Origin: Albibacterium bauzanense
Lineage (GTDB): Bacteria > Bacteroidota > Bacteroidia > Sphingobacteriales > Sphingobacteriaceae
NCBI RefSeq assembly: GCF_004339765.1
Contig: NZ_SMGO01000001.1
Coordinates: 1,178,001-1,242,000 of the forward strand
Direction of reading: 5' to 3'
DNA length: 64,000 nt
Shown: positions 44,024 to 52,196 of the stretch, one piece after another
Position numbering within the stretch: position 1 is the stretch's first letter
How the letters are laid out: the number at the start of each line of letters is the position of its first letter
Position numbers and translations under genes: made by a program
The notes under the pieces: model-generated
The model's database searches: none
Seen by the model: only the letters and a program-made list of their open reading frames with translations
Told to the model about the DNA's origin: nothing

Positions 44024-47000
44024 TTAAAATGTTACCTGTAGGCCAACTGAATAACTTCTTTGGAAAGGATAATTCATACCGTTTCCTGATCTTTCCGGAC
44101 TCTTCGTTGGATCGGTATATATATTCTGATTGACTCCTTCAGGATCGTAATATTTCTTAATGCTGGAGAATTCAAATAAATTCTCTCCGCTGAAGTATAT
44201 TCTTACCTTATCTAAACCTGCCTTTTGGCTTAATACACCTGGAATGGTATATCCAAACGTTAGGTTCTTCATTCTTAAGTAGGCAGCACTTTGCATATAG
44301 GCTGTTTGAGGAATAGCCAATCCTTGTGATTCATCTATCCTGGTTCCCAGATTCACATCTGCTAACCATGACTGTAAGATTGGATAGGTAGAATTTAAAT
44401 TCTGATTAGCTAAACCTGCATTTAAATAGGCCTGTGAATGCTTGGCACGTTGTGCATCGCTATCATCACCCGGACGATAGAAATCCATTAAATGCCCGTA
44501 AGTACTTCCATAAGGTTGTTGGTAGTGACCCCAGTAAAGATAATCTAGTGGATAGTAATCTCTTTTTCCTGTTCCTTGTAAGAACATTCTCAAATCAAAA
44601 CCTTTCCAGTCCATTCCCAGATCTAATCCAAATTGGAACCGTGGCATTGAGTTACCAATAATTTTCAGATCCTTGGTTTCACCTAAAATATACCCTTTCT
44701 CAATTATACCATTGTCATCTTGATCTTTGTATTTAGGCCATCCGGGTACAATTGAAAGCGCACCCCATGGAATGATTGAAGTTTGATCAAGCGCTTCTAT
44801 CTCTGCTGCGTTTTGGAATAGCCCATCACTTTCCAGTCCCCAGATTTCTCCAAGTTCCATTCCTTCATAATATTGTAATATGCTTTTGTTGGGATTGTCA
44901 AAACGGGTGATTTTTGAACGCGAATCTGAAAGTACGAATTTAGCATCAAATCCGAATTGGCTTCCTCTGACATCGAAACGATTGTTATATCCAACACTCA
45001 ACTCCCATCCTTGTGTTCTTAAATCAGCTGCATTTTCATTGGGTTCATCAGCTCCTAGTACATTTGGAAGATCTCTGCCAAGTGTAAGCATGCCCAAAGT
45101 ATTTCTGGTATACTTATCAAACGAAACGTTTATCTTATTCTCTAAAAAGGCCAGATCAACACCAAAGTTTAAGGTATTTACCTTTTCCCAGGTATAGTTG
45201 GGAGAAACCAGACCTGGTGTGCTAATTGCATAGGGCACTTCACCATTTATCAAATAAGAGGATTGATCGATTCCCATTGAAGGCAGATATCCATAATTTG
45301 ACACATTCTGATTACCCAATTCTCCATAAGACGCTCTTAATTTAAATGCACTTATGTAATCGCTTGTTGACTCCATAAACGATTCTCGGTCTAATCTCCA
45401 TGCTACAGATCCGGAAGGGAAGAAACCAAACCGTTTATCTTTAGGGAAGCGAGAAGATCCATCATAGCGGCCATTGAATTCAACAATGTATTTATCATCA
45501 TATATATAGTTTAACCGATAGAATGCGCCTCTTAATGCATAGGTGTCAATCTTTTCATTTCCTAAGGTAGTACCTGTGGCTAAACCAATGGTAGGAAAGG
45601 AAGCAGAGATTAAACCTTGTTTCTCCACATGAAACTCTTCATATCGGTAATCTTCCTGATTAAAACCTAAGATCGCAGTCAACGCATGTTGATTCAACGT
45701 TTTACTCAGTGTTCCGTAAATATTATAAAGATTAGAATAGGTAAATCCTGCCCTACGGTAAGCTGAATTCTCTCCTTGTTCGCGAATATCATCTGGTCCG
45801 TAACCTATCAAATATTTTGTTTGATACCAGTTATAATTTCCTGAATTACGTTGAAAAGTATAATCTCCATTTATCTTGAAAGCATTATCCCAGAAACTTA
45901 CCTCTGCATTAAATGTAGACTGAAAATCAAATTGCTTATCAGTAGTTTTTCCACCATCAACCATTGCCGCAGCACTTCTTCCTACTTCTGAGTTTGCCCA
46001 GCTTCCATCTGGATTCTTATCAAACGAGGTAGGGAAAGCATTGAATATATTAAACATGCTCAAATTTGTAGGCTGATTTCTAAGTGTATTACTAATCACT
46101 GTATTATTCCCTACTTTAAGCCAGTCTTTAACCTTATAGTTTACTTTAGAACGGATTGAATAACGATCAAAATAATCATCTGCAAGTCTCACAGGTGAGT
46201 TTTGTCTATTGTATCCGGTACTTAAATAATAATTGATCTTTTGGTTATCACTAACTCCAGAAATAGAGAGGTCGTGGTTTTGCGTAAAGCTCAAATCAGA
46301 CAGAAAATATTTTGTCCAATCTCTACCGCCCATATATTCCCATGATTCCGGATTGGTAGGATTAATTCTCACACCGGGAATGGAAGGATCATCAGAGCGT
46401 TCTTTTGCATATTTATAGAACTGATCATCATAGTTCACATTATCCCAAGGTGTATTATCAGTAGACAGCTCCAATAAACGAGAGAAAATATAAGGATCTG
46501 TTATTTTATTTGGAATAACTGTAGGCTTATTCCATGTGAAGTTATTACTATAATTAACATTTATCCCACCTTTAGTTCCTACTTTGGTGGTAATCAAAAT
46601 AACACCAAAAGAAGCTCTTGCACCATAGATTGCTGCTGCAGAAGCATCTTTAATTACGGAAATAGAAGCAATATCTTGCGGTGAGATCCGGTTCAATTCT
46701 GCTGAACTAACAGGAACTCCATCGACCATAATTAATGGTCCGCCGCCATTTATAGATGTTATTCCTCGAATATTAATGTCTGCAGCTTCTCCAGGTGCTC
46801 CTGAATTAAACCGGACATTTAAATTTGGAACCAAACCTTGTAAACCTTGAGATACGTTAGCTATAGGGCGGTTTTCAAGAACAGCACCGCTAACCTGATC
46901 AACAGCTCCGGATAAATTTACTTTCTTTTGTGTTCCATACCCAATCACAACTACATCTTCGAGCGCATTTGTTGATTCCTTCATTTCAACGTTCAACGGA

Positions 47001-47260
47001 GCATTTCCTGTTACAGGAACTTCCATTGTTTCCATACCAATGAATGAAAAGAGTAAAACGGCGTTCTCTTTAACAGTAATAGAAAAGTTTCCATTAGCGT
47101 CTGTCACAGTTGAATTGGAGACTCCTTTCTCCACAACAGAAACTCCTGGCAAGGTTTCGCCATTTGATGTTACTAAACCAGACACTCTGTTCTGAGCAGA
47201 AACTGTAGTGCTAACAAATAATAACAGGAGGATTAATTTGATAATGTAATTTTTGTTCAT
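44024..47260 (-). CDS. SusC/RagA-family TonB-linked outer-membrane transporter
   Basis: A 1078-residue TonB-dependent outer-membrane transporter. A signal peptide (1-22) is followed by a carboxypeptidase-regulatory-like domain (VSGLVTSNGETLPGVSV to about residue 95). The plug has the SusC signature VVIGYGTQKKVNLSGAVDQV and VDGVPVSSAELNRISPQDIASI. The 22-strand barrel ends in SYSVGLQVTF with the C-terminal Phe. There is no N-terminal FecR/STN domain, so sensing by an anti-sigma factor is not indicated. It is the first gene of the six-gene minus-strand run. No regulator (SusR, HTCS, ECF sigma) lies nearby. Confidence 0.96.
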   Translation of the reverse strand: MNKNYIIKLILLLLFVSTTVSAQNRVSGLVTSNGETLPGVSVVEKGVSNSTVTDANGNFSITVKENAVLLFSFIGMETMEVPVTGNAPLNVEMKESTNALEDVVVIGYGTQKKVNLSGAVDQVSGAVLENRPIANVSQGLQGLVPNLNVRFNSGAPGEAADINIRGITSINGGGPLIMVDGVPVSSAELNRISPQDIASISVIKDASAAAIYGARASFGVILITTKVGTKGGINVNYSNNFTWNKPTVIPNKITDPYIFSRLLELSTDNTPWDNVNYDDQFYKYAKERSDDPSIPGVRINPTNPESWEYMGGRDWTKYFLSDLSFTQNHDLSISGVSDNQKINYYLSTGYNRQNSPVRLADDYFDRYSIRSKVNYKVKDWLKVGNNTVISNTLRNQPTNLSMFNIFNAFPTSFDKNPDGSWANSEVGRSAAAMVDGGKTTDKQFDFQSTFNAEVSFWDNAFKINGDYTFQRNSGNYNWYQTKYLIGYGPDDIREQGENSAYRRAGFTYSNLYNIYGTLSKTLNQHALTAILGFNQEDYRYEEFHVEKQGLISASFPTIGLATGTTLGNEKIDTYALRGAFYRLNYIYDDKYIVEFNGRYDGSSRFPKDKRFGFFPSGSVAWRLDRESFMESTSDYISAFKLRASYGELGNQNVSNYGYLPSMGIDQSSYLINGEVPYAISTPGLVSPNYTWEKVNTLNFGVDLAFLENKINVSFDKYTRNTLGMLTLGRDLPNVLGADEPNENAADLRTQGWELSVGYNNRFDVRGSQFGFDAKFVLSDSRSKITRFDNPNKSILQYYEGMELGEIWGLESDGLFQNAAEIEALDQTSIIPWGALSIVPGWPKYKDQDDNGIIEKGYILGETKDLKIIGNSMPRFQFGLDLGMDWKGFDLRMFLQGTGKRDYYPLDYLYWGHYQQPYGSTYGHLMDFYRPGDDSDAQRAKHSQAYLNAGLANQNLNSTYPILQSWLADVNLGTRIDESQGLAIPQTAYMQSAAYLRMKNLTFGYTIPGVLSQKAGLDKVRIYFSGENLFEFSSIKKYYDPEGVNQNIYTDPTKSPERSGNGMNYPFQRSYSVGLQVTF

Positions 47261-47355
47261 GTATTCCTAATTTTCGAGTGCAAAGATGGCATTCGAGTAT
47301 TAAGTGAACTTCAACAGAGTATTAACATTAGATTTTAAAATTTGACACAAAAAAT

Positions 47356-47382
47356 AAGCCCTGTAAATTATTTACAGGGCTT
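47356..47382 (-). terminator. terminator after the carboxylesterase gene
   Basis: A 12-bp perfect stem (47356-47367 with 47371-47382), 3-nt loop; the minus strand continues into a T-rich tract. Its stem sequence is almost the same as that of the tRNA-Val terminator at 51224. Confidence 0.75.
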
Positions 47383-47423
47383 TTATAGCGTTATTAATTA
47401 ATTAATATTTGATGATCAATCTT

Positions 47424-49070
47424 TTATAATTTCCCGACAGATCTCCACATGGCAAGTTCTTCGCTGTACCTGTTATTAATTACTTCACATTTGGTGTCTA
47501 TCCTCATCATTGGTCGGGTTTGAAGATTATAGGCAGACCATTCCGGAGCATTTTTGGCAGCGGGCTTACCTGTTCGAGCGAAGGTAGTCCACAGTTCTGC
47601 AAAATTATGAGAAGCAGCAAATCTTTCCGGCCTACCACCTCCAAAGAAACTTGCAACAGGTTGCGAACCGTCTCGTGGTGGAACTTCATTATTAAATTTA
47701 AAGGAAATATCCATTGCATGAGGGGTGCCCATTTGATAATCAGTGCCGGGAACCTTCATCTCTGATTTATAGCCGAAATTATATAAATAAACAGGAGCGC
47801 CGTTCTGCTCACTTTTCTTTTCAGCAATCTCAATTGAGCCTAAGCCCATCATCGTGATGGATGAAATTGCTACAAAAATATCGGGTGCGGATGCGTTTGG
47901 CCGGGATTTACGGTATGTATCAATGATTTTTTTAGTATCCGCTCCAAACCGTGGTTCAAGTTTCTTTTGTATGCCATCGAAATCAAGCTTAAATGTTTCA
48001 GTGTCTTTTTGCTGCCAGGCGAAGAAAGTATATTCATCCTCATTCCATCCAACCAATAAAGGTTTATTTTTTGATATTGCTGATGCTGTTGGATCGAATG
48101 GATGGTATGGAAGCGCTTCTCCATCGACCACCGGGCCAAAGCCTATTCTACGGTTATTATTATTTTTTTCAATGAAAGGCGGTACTGTAGGAAACTTAGC
48201 CTGAATGCTCAATAAATCAAGTGCAGGCACTGCGAGTAGTTTTCTCCAGTCTTTAGCTGAAATGTTTAACTCTTTCAAAAGCATAGCTGTAGTTTCAGCT
48301 GCATTTTCTTTTGATGTCATGCGAACGCCAGGTCCGCTTTCAATAGATGCCTTATTAAAGTAAGGAGCAGCATCGGGCATTGCATATAAACAGGATGTTT
48401 TACCTCCTCCCCCAGATTCACCAAAAATCATAACGTTATCAGGATCTCCACCAAACTGCGAAATGTTCGCATTTACCCACTTTAACCCCTCCACAATATC
48501 TAACATGCCCCTGTTACCAGATCCTTGATATTCAGATCCTGCAATTTCATCCAGGTATAGAAAACCCAGCAAACCTAAACGATGGTTTGTTTCTACTACA
48601 ACGACATCAAAATTACGAGCCAGATTAGATCCATCCTGACTTCTCGAATATCCGGAACCACCAACATAACCTCCTCCATGGCTGTAGAACATTACCGGAC
48701 GCTTCTTATTATCATTGGCCGGAGTCCAAACATTTAAAAAAAGACAGTCTTCGGAAGGGTCAGGTTCATTCTGCCGGGGCGGCTGAATGGCTGGTGCTCC
48801 CAACTGCAATGTTTCACGAATACCTGTCCAATGCTCTAAGGGTGCCGGGCTACGAAAACGTCTGTCGCCAGAAGTTCGTCCTGCATAAGGAATTCCTTTA
48901 AACACATTAACTCCTTCATTTCTGGCACCTCTAATCCTGCCATGGGTAATCTCTACATCAATAAATCCTTCCTGCTTTACTAAGGATGAGAATCCATAAT
49001 TTGGAAGATAGAGTGCAGCAGTAGTAAGTGAGAGTCTGGTTAGAAAATCTCTCCTATCTAAAATATTCAT
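47424..49070 (-). CDS. Tat-exported type B carboxylesterase
   Basis: A 548-residue alpha/beta-hydrolase of the carboxylesterase/para-nitrobenzyl esterase family. The N-terminus MNILDRRDFLTRLS has the twin-arginine motif of Tat signals followed by a hydrophobic stretch. The oxyanion-hole motif SHGGGYVGGSG is near residue 130. The serine nucleophile lies in FGESGGGGKT near 215, and a histidine in GTPHAMDISF near 450 is a likely catalytic residue. It cleaves carboxylic esters in the periplasm or at the surface; the substrate is unknown. It precedes the SusCD run on the same strand with a terminator in between, so co-regulation is not shown. Confidence 0.9.
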   Translation of the reverse strand: MNILDRRDFLTRLSLTTAALYLPNYGFSSLVKQEGFIDVEITHGRIRGARNEGVNVFKGIPYAGRTSGDRRFRSPAPLEHWTGIRETLQLGAPAIQPPRQNEPDPSEDCLFLNVWTPANDNKKRPVMFYSHGGGYVGGSGYSRSQDGSNLARNFDVVVVETNHRLGLLGFLYLDEIAGSEYQGSGNRGMLDIVEGLKWVNANISQFGGDPDNVMIFGESGGGGKTSCLYAMPDAAPYFNKASIESGPGVRMTSKENAAETTAMLLKELNISAKDWRKLLAVPALDLLSIQAKFPTVPPFIEKNNNNRRIGFGPVVDGEALPYHPFDPTASAISKNKPLLVGWNEDEYTFFAWQQKDTETFKLDFDGIQKKLEPRFGADTKKIIDTYRKSRPNASAPDIFVAISSITMMGLGSIEIAEKKSEQNGAPVYLYNFGYKSEMKVPGTDYQMGTPHAMDISFKFNNEVPPRDGSQPVASFFGGGRPERFAASHNFAELWTTFARTGKPAAKNAPEWSAYNLQTRPMMRIDTKCEVINNRYSEELAMWRSVGKL

Positions 49071-49159
49071 ATAATTAGGTTAATTGGAGCAATCAATATA
49101 CAAATATAATTTAATAGCTTTAAATAATTAGAGATTCAAAGTTTAACTAATATTACCTT

Positions 49160-49849
49160 ATGTCTGTTCAAATCGAAGAAAGCTGGAAGGAAGTTTTGAA
49201 GGATGAATTCGAGAAGGATTATATGAAAAACCTGCGTGCCTTTCTTCAAAATGAGAAGTTGCAGGGGAAAACAATATATCCTCATGGAAAACTGATATTC
49301 AATGCCTTTGAACATACACCATTCCATCAGGTAAAAGTTGTTATTATTGGACAAGACCCCTATCATGGCTATAAACAGGCACATGGTCTCTCCTTTTCAG
49401 TACAAAAAGGAGTGGCATTGCCTCCTTCCCTGCAGAATATCTTCAAAGAACTTCAGCATGAATTTAAGGACTTTAAGTACCCTTCTAATGGAGATCTAAG
49501 TCCATGGGCTGATCAGGGTGTTTTGTTGCTTAATGCAACATTAACCGTGGAAGCAGGCAAAGCGGGTTCGCATCAGAACAAGGGGTGGGAACAATTTACC
49601 GATCAAGTAATCCAAGTTTTATCAGAAAAAAGAACAGGAATTATATTCCTGCTATGGGGAAGATACGCTCAGGCAAAAGCCAGCCTGATAGATCAGTCAA
49701 AACATCATGTTTTAGTATCTGCACATCCTTCTCCATTCTCAGCAAATAGCGGTTTCTTTGGTAATGATCATTTCCGGAAAGTAAATGAAATTTTAGAGAA
49801 GGAAGGCAAAGCGGGTATTGATTGGCAGATACAGGATTCGAACCAGTGA
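49160..49849 (+). CDS. ung: uracil-DNA glycosylase, 3' end encoded by a tRNA-derived fragment
   Basis: A 229-residue family 1 uracil-DNA glycosylase that removes uracil from DNA. The catalytic water-activating motif GQDPYHG (Asp66) is present, together with LLLNATLTVEAGKAGSH (near 125) and the DNA-loop HPSPFSA near 195. The family ends soon after an IDW motif. Here that Trp codon and everything after it (nine codons including the TGA stop) are encoded by a 27-bp stretch that matches the 3' end of a tRNA gene (49823-49849). The enzyme looks intact, since only the extreme tail is affected. It is a single gene on the plus strand. Confidence 0.95.
   Translation: MSVQIEESWKEVLKDEFEKDYMKNLRAFLQNEKLQGKTIYPHGKLIFNAFEHTPFHQVKVVIIGQDPYHGYKQAHGLSFSVQKGVALPPSLQNIFKELQHEFKDFKYPSNGDLSPWADQGVLLLNATLTVEAGKAGSHQNKGWEQFTDQVIQVLSEKRTGIIFLLWGRYAQAKASLIDQSKHHVLVSAHPSPFSANSGFFGNDHFRKVNEILEKEGKAGIDWQIQDSNQ
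49823..49849 (-). pseudogene. tRNA 3'-end fragment (T arm and acceptor strand), probable attachment-site remnant
   Basis: 25 of 27 bases match the T arm, acceptor strand and base 73 of the tRNA-Val gene at 51278-51304, in the same orientation. The CCA and the whole 5' two thirds of a tRNA are missing. One T-stem pair is broken. It is a direct repeat 1455 bp from the intact gene and bounds a three-gene accessory segment. Confidence 0.65.
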
Positions 49850-49880
49850 GTCTCCTGACGCAAAACTTGTTAGCGATTCG

Positions 49881-50096
49881 TTATTCTTTTTCCTCATTTA
49901 CATACTCCAAAATGTCACCTGGTTGGCAGTCTAACGCTTTACAAATTGCCTCTAAGGTGCTAAAACGAATTGCTTTTGCCTTCCCTGTCTTTAAGATAGA
50001 AAGATTAGATAACGTCAAATTAACTCTTTCAGAAAGTTCATTCAGTGAAATTTTTCGCTTTGCCATCATCACGTCTAAGTTTACAATAATTGGCAT
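49881..50096 (-). CDS. XRE-family helix-turn-helix regulator (YozG-like)
   Basis: A 71-residue DNA-binding protein consisting almost only of a Cro/C1-type HTH. The motif MAKRKISLNELSERVNLTLSNLSILK (about 11-36) provides the two HTH helices, and the end CKALDCQPGDILEYV is typical of short YozG-like regulators. Such genes are regularly paired with DUF2975 membrane proteins, as here: the upstream gene ends 3 bp before its start. The pair is a known but functionally undefined regulator/membrane module. It lies in the segment bounded by the tRNA-derived repeats. Confidence 0.85.
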   Translation of the reverse strand: MPIIVNLDVMMAKRKISLNELSERVNLTLSNLSILKTGKAKAIRFSTLEAICKALDCQPGDILEYVNEEKE

Positions 50097-50099
50097 AGT

Positions 50100-50579
50100 T
50101 TAAATTGTTAAGTCATTTTCAGATTTCATATCTATAGCATTTTGTAAGAGTTTTTCAAATATTGCTGCGGCAGTTGCAACTACAATAGAAACAAAAGTAG
50201 TTACGATACAAATAGCAAGAAAACCTGCAGGGTCGTCTTCTTTACTGTGAAATAATCTTATGTATAGTCCTGCTAACACAATTAAAATGCTTAGTATGAA
50301 TGCACAATACTTTATACTTTTTAAAGTCTTAACAGAGTTTGATGAGAATACTTTATTTTGTCCTATGTACCTAAGTAATTTGAACGCGTTGTATAATGCG
50401 ACAAAAAAAGCGATTGATGCTGCGTATCCATACAAGATGAACGGGTCAAAGTAAATGCTGAACAAGTCTAAGTTCGCAGCTCTTCCCTCGGTTAAGGGAA
50501 ACCGAATCAAAATGGCAAGTGCCACAATGTCGATAAGCACGACGACTGCCTGAAGAAATATTATTGAAATCCTTTTCAT
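50100..50579 (-). CDS. DUF2975 membrane protein
   Basis: A 159-residue integral membrane protein with four predicted transmembrane segments (about residues 8-25, 45-65, 90-110 and 120-143). The pattern, including LFSIYFDPFILYGYAASIAFFVALYNAF-like central helices and an intervening KVFSSNSVKTLKSIKY loop, matches DUF2975. It is encoded directly before the XRE regulator gene in one unit. In Bacillus the equivalent YoaS/YozG pair has no assigned role. The regulator may respond to a signal sensed in the membrane, but this is speculative. Confidence 0.78.
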   Translation of the reverse strand: MKRISIIFLQAVVVLIDIVALAILIRFPLTEGRAANLDLFSIYFDPFILYGYAASIAFFVALYNAFKLLRYIGQNKVFSSNSVKTLKSIKYCAFILSILIVLAGLYIRLFHSKEDDPAGFLAICIVTTFVSIVVATAAAIFEKLLQNAIDMKSENDLTI

Positions 50580-50723
50580 AATGATTTAAATTATGATGCG
50601 AATATAATATATAATTATTGATAAGCAATAAATTTTTAGTGTTTTTAGAAAATATTGCAAATAAATATACTTTGTCTTATCTCGAGAGTTATCAGACAAT
50701 TAGATTTAGAGTAAATTAATTTA

Positions 50724-51089
50724 TTATCTCTTTTGTAGGTTGAATACCGTTCCTGCCGGATCTTGAATCCAATGCATATTTTCTGGAAGTTCTTCAATTT
50801 CGTCACAAGTTTCCACACCGTTTGATTGTAAATAATTTGTCGCTTCTTCTACGTCAGGAACTGTAAGCTGTAACCAGGTTTCTGAATGCGTATAGTTGTC
50901 TACACAATCCAGCCAGATAATATTGTTGCCAAATTTGACTTCATGTGTTCTGGAAACGGTTGGGTTGTCAATAGGTTTTTCTTCAACTTTCAACTTCAAA
51001 ATATCCTTGTAAAAAGCAACTGTCTTTTCGTATTTACTTTTGGGTATTTTTATTGCTATATTAATTCCTGCTTCAAATTTTGTTTCCAT
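50724..51089 (-). CDS. VOC-superfamily (glyoxalase/bleomycin-resistance-like) protein
   Basis: A 121-residue protein with one vicinal-oxygen-chelate fold (INIAIKIPKSKYEKTVAFYKD at the start, then GNNIIWLDCVDNY, and EELPENMHWIQDPAGTVFNL at the end). Two beta-alpha-beta-beta-beta halves are visible. Some metal-binding positions of true glyoxalases (His/Glu) are not obvious, so activity is uncertain. Members act in glyoxalase, dioxygenase or antibiotic-binding roles; none can be picked here. It is transcribed alone inside the tRNA-bounded segment, 145 bp upstream of the DUF2975 gene. Confidence 0.8.
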   Translation of the reverse strand: METKFEAGINIAIKIPKSKYEKTVAFYKDILKLKVEEKPIDNPTVSRTHEVKFGNNIIWLDCVDNYTHSETWLQLTVPDVEEATNYLQSNGVETCDEIEELPENMHWIQDPAGTVFNLQKR

Positions 51090-51223
51090 AACTTTTGTTT
51101 CTTTTGTTATGGCAAGTTATGGTTTTCCCAGATAATTTTGTTTCTGACGTTGACTTTAATGTGGGGTTAACTTTCTATACTATAATGAAAGCTTATGATT
51201 TTAGAAAATCTGTATAAAAAACA

Positions 51224-51254
51224 AAGCCCTGTAAATAAATTATTTACAGGGCTT
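51224..51254 (-). terminator. terminator of tRNA-Val
   Basis: A 14-bp perfect stem (51224-51237 with 51241-51254) with a 3-nt loop, 20 bp past the tRNA CCA end. A T run follows on the minus strand (plus-strand A run 51216-51221). Confidence 0.8.
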
Positions 51255-51274
51255 CATTGGGTTTACATACCACT

Positions 51275-51352
51275 TGGTGGGAGATACTGGATTCGAACCA
51301 GTGACCCTCTGCTTGTAAGGCAGATGCTCTGAACCAACTGAGCTAATCTCCC
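51275..51352 (-). tRNA. tRNA-Val (anticodon TAC), CCA encoded
   Basis: All arms fold: a 7-bp acceptor stem GGGAGAT/ATCTCCC, D stem GCTC/GAGC, anticodon stem TCTGC/GCAGA, and T stem ACTGG/CCAGT around TTCGAAT. The 7-nt anticodon loop CTTACAA puts TAC at 34-36, which reads valine codons GTA/GTG. A73 is followed by an encoded CCA (51277-51275). It has its own promoter and terminator. It is the intact partner of the fragment at 49823. Confidence 0.96.
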
Positions 51353-51364
51353 CGTTTGGGATTG

Positions 51365-51393
51365 CAAATATAGAGTAGAATTCTATATTTCAA
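51365..51393 (-). promoter_or_regulatory. promoter of tRNA-Val
   Basis: On the minus strand TTG (51393-51391), an 18-bp spacer and TATATTTG (51372-51365) match the TTG/TAnnTTTG promoter. The tRNA 5' end is 13 bp past the -7 element. Confidence 0.65.
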
Positions 51394-51464
51394 AAATATT
51401 AAGAAAGATTTTTTTATTAAATAGCTTAATCGGCTATTGTTCAATAAATTATTTTGCAATAAAA

Positions 51465-51496
51465 AGAAAAGCCTTCGTATAATCGAAGGCTTTTCT
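51465..51496 (-). terminator. terminator after the lipocalin-like lipoprotein gene
   Basis: A 13-bp perfect stem (51465-51477 with 51484-51496), 6-nt loop, containing the common core GCCTTCG. It lies 40 bp past the stop of the gene ending at 51536; A-rich flanks give U residues on the minus-strand transcript. Confidence 0.75.
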
Positions 51497-51535
51497 GCAT
51501 TTTATGTTGCGATTATTTATACAGAATATCAACTA

Positions 51536-52048
51536 TTACTGGTTTTTACTTAAATGAAAAACCAAGTAACTGGTAGTTCCGTTAACGTTTAATGGCATAC
51601 TAAGCACTAAACCGTTGTTATTTGCGCTCACTAAATCTAAACTATATCCTGCGGTGACATCTTTTGCTCGATCGCCCGGCATAATTTTCTTAAATTGGAA
51701 TTGAAAACTGGTAGTTCCAGGATCCTGGTTAATAGACCAGAATATATCACGAACTGCACCAGGAGAGCATGAGCTACCTGATTGACTGAATGTGATGGAT
51801 CCCTTTCCACTTCCGGTTAAATTCCATGTGCTTCCAATAAAACAATCAATGGGAGCTTCATCAAAAATGGTCTTTACAGATGCTCCAGCTGGGAAGTTTT
51901 CTTTTTCAACAGAGTTTAATGTCCATTGTCCCTTAACGCCATTGCGCCAAGAAGAAGCAGTAGGAGTACTATTGACCTGGCGAGCAGTACAAGCTCCTAA
52001 TAATGCAATCATGCTTATCAAGCAGAAAAATTGAAGGGTTCGTTTCAT
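51536..52048 (-). CDS. lipocalin-like lipoprotein
   Basis: A 170-residue lipoprotein (lipobox LGAC, Cys20). The mature part starts with the lipocalin-type strand GVKGQWTLNSVEKENFPAG (near residue 38), followed by alternating beta strands such as GSTWNLTGSGKGSITF and a C-terminal GTTSYLVFHLSKNQ. It resembles the single-domain lipocalin-like lipoproteins common in Sphingobacteria. Two cysteines (DCFIG and SSCSPG) might form a disulfide. Ligand and role are unknown. It is a single gene. Confidence 0.68.
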   Translation of the reverse strand: MKRTLQFFCLISMIALLGACTARQVNSTPTASSWRNGVKGQWTLNSVEKENFPAGASVKTIFDEAPIDCFIGSTWNLTGSGKGSITFSQSGSSCSPGAVRDIFWSINQDPGTTSFQFQFKKIMPGDRAKDVTAGYSLDLVSANNNGLVLSMPLNVNGTTSYLVFHLSKNQ

Positions 52049-52160
52049 ATCAAGGATGTTAATATTACAAGTTTACAAATTAAATTACCAAAAACCATAC
52101 CACGAAGCAGTACCAATTCTATTTATAATATCAAACCCTTTCAAATTATTTAGCTTTGTT

Positions 52161-52168
52161 TACCTTTG
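52161..52168 (+). promoter_or_regulatory. -7 element for the UPF0104-SDR-lipoprotein genes
   Basis: TACCTTTG, an exact TAnnTTTG match, 28 bp upstream of the ATG at 52197. The -33 region is T-rich but lacks a clear TTG. Confidence 0.35.
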
Positions 52169-52196
52169 GCACAATTATCTATTCAGCCATTATTAA

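Larger units (their letters stand above)
49823..51304. mobile_element. possible remnant island between a tRNA fragment and tRNA-Val
   Basis: The segment between the 27-bp direct repeats holds an XRE regulator, a DUF2975 membrane protein and a VOC protein, all on the minus strand and unrelated to their neighbours. The layout is that of a small element integrated at a tRNA 3' end. No integrase or excisionase remains, so the interpretation is inference; a deletion between two tRNA genes is an alternative. Confidence 0.4.

Noticed and set aside
49823-49870. A second functional tRNA gene
   Set aside because: Only the T arm and acceptor strand are present, one T-stem pair is broken, CCA and D/anticodon arms are missing.
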